Shown here one piece after another: positions 62,060 through 64,000 of a stretch of DNA of 64,000 bases (positions within the stretch are counted from its first letter, which is position 1; every line of letters begins with the position of its first letter). Origin of the DNA: Candidatus Barnesiella excrementigallinarum. GTDB taxonomy: Bacteria; Bacteroidota; Bacteroidia; Bacteroidales; Barnesiellaceae. The stretch covers positions 62,001 through 126,000 of the forward strand of contig DXFL01000020.1 in NCBI GenBank assembly GCA_019114445.1. The letters run 5' to 3'. A program made the translations under genes and the position numbers. The notes beneath the pieces were generated by a model. The model had not been told where the DNA came from, did not search any database, and saw only the letters and a program-made list of their open reading frames with translations.

Positions 62060-64000
62060 TTACCTGAGCATTAACGTCAAACCGCAGATACAACGTATAT
62101 CGGGAGTCGGCGAGGTGAATGTGATGGGAGGCGATTATGCCATGCGTATTTGGTTGAAACCCGATGTGATGGCGCAGTATGAGTTGGAACCGAGCGACGT
62201 GGAAGCCGCGTTGTCGAGCCAAAACATAGAGGCTTCGACAGGAGCTATCGGCGAGGATTCGAAAAACGTGTATCAATATACGTTGAAATACCGGGGCCGG
62301 TTGGAAAAGGAGCAGGAGTTCGAAGAGATTGTCATTAAGGCCTACGACGACGGCCGGGTGTTGAAACTGAAAGATATTGCTACCGTGGAATTGGGCTCGC
62401 AGAGCTACTCTTATACCGGCCGGGTGAATGGCGCTGCGGGATCAACCTGTATGATCAACCAGATGGCGGGAACAAATGCCAACGAGATTATTACGGATAT
62501 AGACAAATTGTTGGCCGAGGTGCAAGAGTCGTTGCCGGAGGATATGGAGATTGTGGAGTTGATGAGTACCAAAAATTTTCTCGACGCTTCGATCAACGAA
62601 GTGATTAAAACTTTGCTCGAAGCGATTATTCTGGTCGTGCTTGTCGTTTATGTCTTTCTGCAAAATCCGCGTTCGACGCTTATCCCCACGATCAGTATCT
62701 TTGTCTCGTTGATCGGTACGTTTGCGGTCCTGTATGTGGCCGGGTTCAGTATCAACCTGCTCACGTTGTTTGCCCTTGTATTGGCTATCGGTACGATAGT
62801 GTCCGATGCCATTATTGTGGTGGAGGCGGTGCAGGTCCGTTTCGATGAGGGATACCGTTCGCCCTATAAAGCCTCAATCGATGCGATGAGTGGTATTTCG
62901 TCGGCGATTGTAACCTCTACGCTGGTGTTTATGGCCGTGTTTGTGCCGGTTTCGTTCATGGGCGGTACGTCGGGTGTTTTCTATACCCAGTTTGGTATTA
63001 CGATGGCTGTGGCTGTGGGTATCTCGGCCATCAATGCTTTGACCCTTTCGCCGGCTCTTTGTGCGCTGTTGCTGCGTCCGAACGAGATATTGGTCGACGG
63101 GAAAAAGCCCGAATTTTCGACACGCTTCCGCTTGGCTTTCGACGCCGTGTTCAAGCGGTTGGTATTGAAATATAAAGAAGGTGCTAAGTTTTTCATTAAA
63201 CGTAAATGGTTGGTTTGGACGGCTTTTGCCGCTTCGGTTCTTTTGTTGTTGTATTTTATGGGTACGACCAAAACCAGTTTGGTGCCTTCGGAGGATACGG
63301 GTTCTATTTTTGTAAGCCTCGATACGCCGGCGGGCAGTACGTTGGCCGAAACGGCAAGTATCATGGATAAAGTAGAAGCCGAGTTGAAACAGATTCCGCA
63401 AATAGAGAATTTCAACAACGTGGCCGGATTCGGCATGGGTACGGGCAGTGGTTCGTCGCATGGTATGTTTATCGTTAAATTGAAACATTGGGACGAACGA
63501 AAAGGCGAAGATGGCAGTGTCGATGCCATTTCGGCCGAGATTTACCGCCGTACGGCACATATCAAGAATGCCCGCTTGTTTGTCTTTTCGCCGCCGATGA
63601 TTGCCGGATACGGTACCGGAAACAGTTTTGAACTGTATATGCAGGATCGTTCGGGAAAGGGTATCGAGGCTTTGAGCCAAGTGACAAACGATTTTTTGGC
63701 GGAATTGAACAAACGTCCCGAAATACAAATGGCTTATACTTCGTTCAGCTCCAATTTCCCCCAGTATCGGGTCGATGTGGATGAGGCTCAGTGTCAACGG
63801 GCGGGGATTACCACGGAAAAGGTGCTTTCGGTATTGTCGGGTTATTTCGGCAGTATTTATGCTTCGAATTTCAATCGTTTTACCAAATTGTATCGGGTTA
63901 TCATACAGGCTCCGTCGGATAGTCGCAAGAGTATCCAGTCTCTCGACAATGTCTTTGTCAAAACAGCCGATGGTATGGCTCCCGTCAGCCAGTTTGTGAA
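61881..64000 (+). CDS. RND efflux transporter permease (HAE1/AcrB-type), 5' end lost, runs off the right edge
   Basis: Open for 706 codons from 61881 to the window edge. It begins GSDPDMAAVNVQNKV, which corresponds to about residue 88 of AcrB, so membrane helix 1 and half of the first porter subdomain are absent; a TAG lies directly before. Downstream the family pattern is complete (ISGVGEVNVMGGDYAMRIWL, LALVLAIGTIVSDAI). In helix 4 the AcrB Asp407 position is Ser (62802-62804) while Asp408 remains. Possible starts are ATG 61896 or 61980, but neither would give a complete pump. The adaptor gene that normally precedes it is missing. Confidence 0.8.

Noticed and set aside
1-64000. CRISPR arrays, insertion sequences, prophage or secretion islands
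   Set aside because: No regularly spaced repeats, transposase motifs, phage structural genes or terminal inverted repeats were found.

Overview
The window is a chromosome segment from a member of the Bacteroidales, probably near Barnesiella/Coprobacter (the family is an inference). Reasons: many -7 boxes fit the Bacteroidetes form TAnnTTTG, some with a TTTG-like -33 box 19-21 bases upstream; IspG is the long 602-residue form; DUF4292 and DUF4369/TlpA-type lipoproteins, paired rhomboids and a lone-SIS arabinose-5-phosphate isomerase are typical of the group. GC content looks to be in the high forties. Almost everything is housekeeping. I see no phage, insertion sequence, CRISPR array or rRNA.

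Layout. 1-1.6 kb: start of a TolC-type efflux gene and its TetR regulator. 1.8-10.5 kb: an Lrp/AsnC regulator, the operon rpoN - PAP2-like - purE - ispG - MATE, and pnp. 10.8-13.2 kb: a TlpA-like lipoprotein without CxxC, greA behind a hairpin leader, and a HIT protein. 13.2-17.4 kb: the operon aroQ - pyk - O-methyltransferase - rbfA - LolC/E-like permease. 17.6-25.3 kb: xerD, an OmpA-like/TPR lipoprotein, a YfhO membrane protein with a methyltransferase, and HAD - ribF. 25.5-31.1 kb: a CAU tRNA, threonine breakdown (tdh - kbl), a Fic protein and a DEAD-box helicase. 31.5-37.8 kb: a phosphatase-like lipoprotein, SIS isomerase with PfkB kinase, recF - dciA-like - thioesterase, a TPR protein, ribH, tRNA-Tyr and tRNA-Gly. 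38-46.8 kb: two rhomboids - endonuclease-like protein - M3 peptidase, HU, a cation/proton antiporter and asd. 46.9-52.1 kb: GH20 hexosaminidase, TPM-domain protein, dGTPase. 52.3-56.5 kb: dut - TPR lipoprotein - DUF4292 - EnvC-like. 56.6-61.1 kb: a small glycan cassette (FemAB/GNAT-like, flippase, two glycosyltransferases). 61.3-64 kb: an AraC regulator and an RND efflux pump.

The most unusual place is about 61,880. There an AraC regulator that has lost its N-terminal part lies head to head with an RND pump that has lost about its first 88 residues, with no intergenic DNA. It reads like a deletion that removed the promoter region, the adaptor gene and both 5' ends, or like an assembly join. 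Other points are a greA leader hairpin resembling the E. coli GraL arrangement, a Fic protein with a changed active-site motif, a tyrosine-phosphatase-like lipoprotein without its catalytic arginine, and a thioredoxin-fold lipoprotein without cysteines. I did not find a clearly new multi-gene system.
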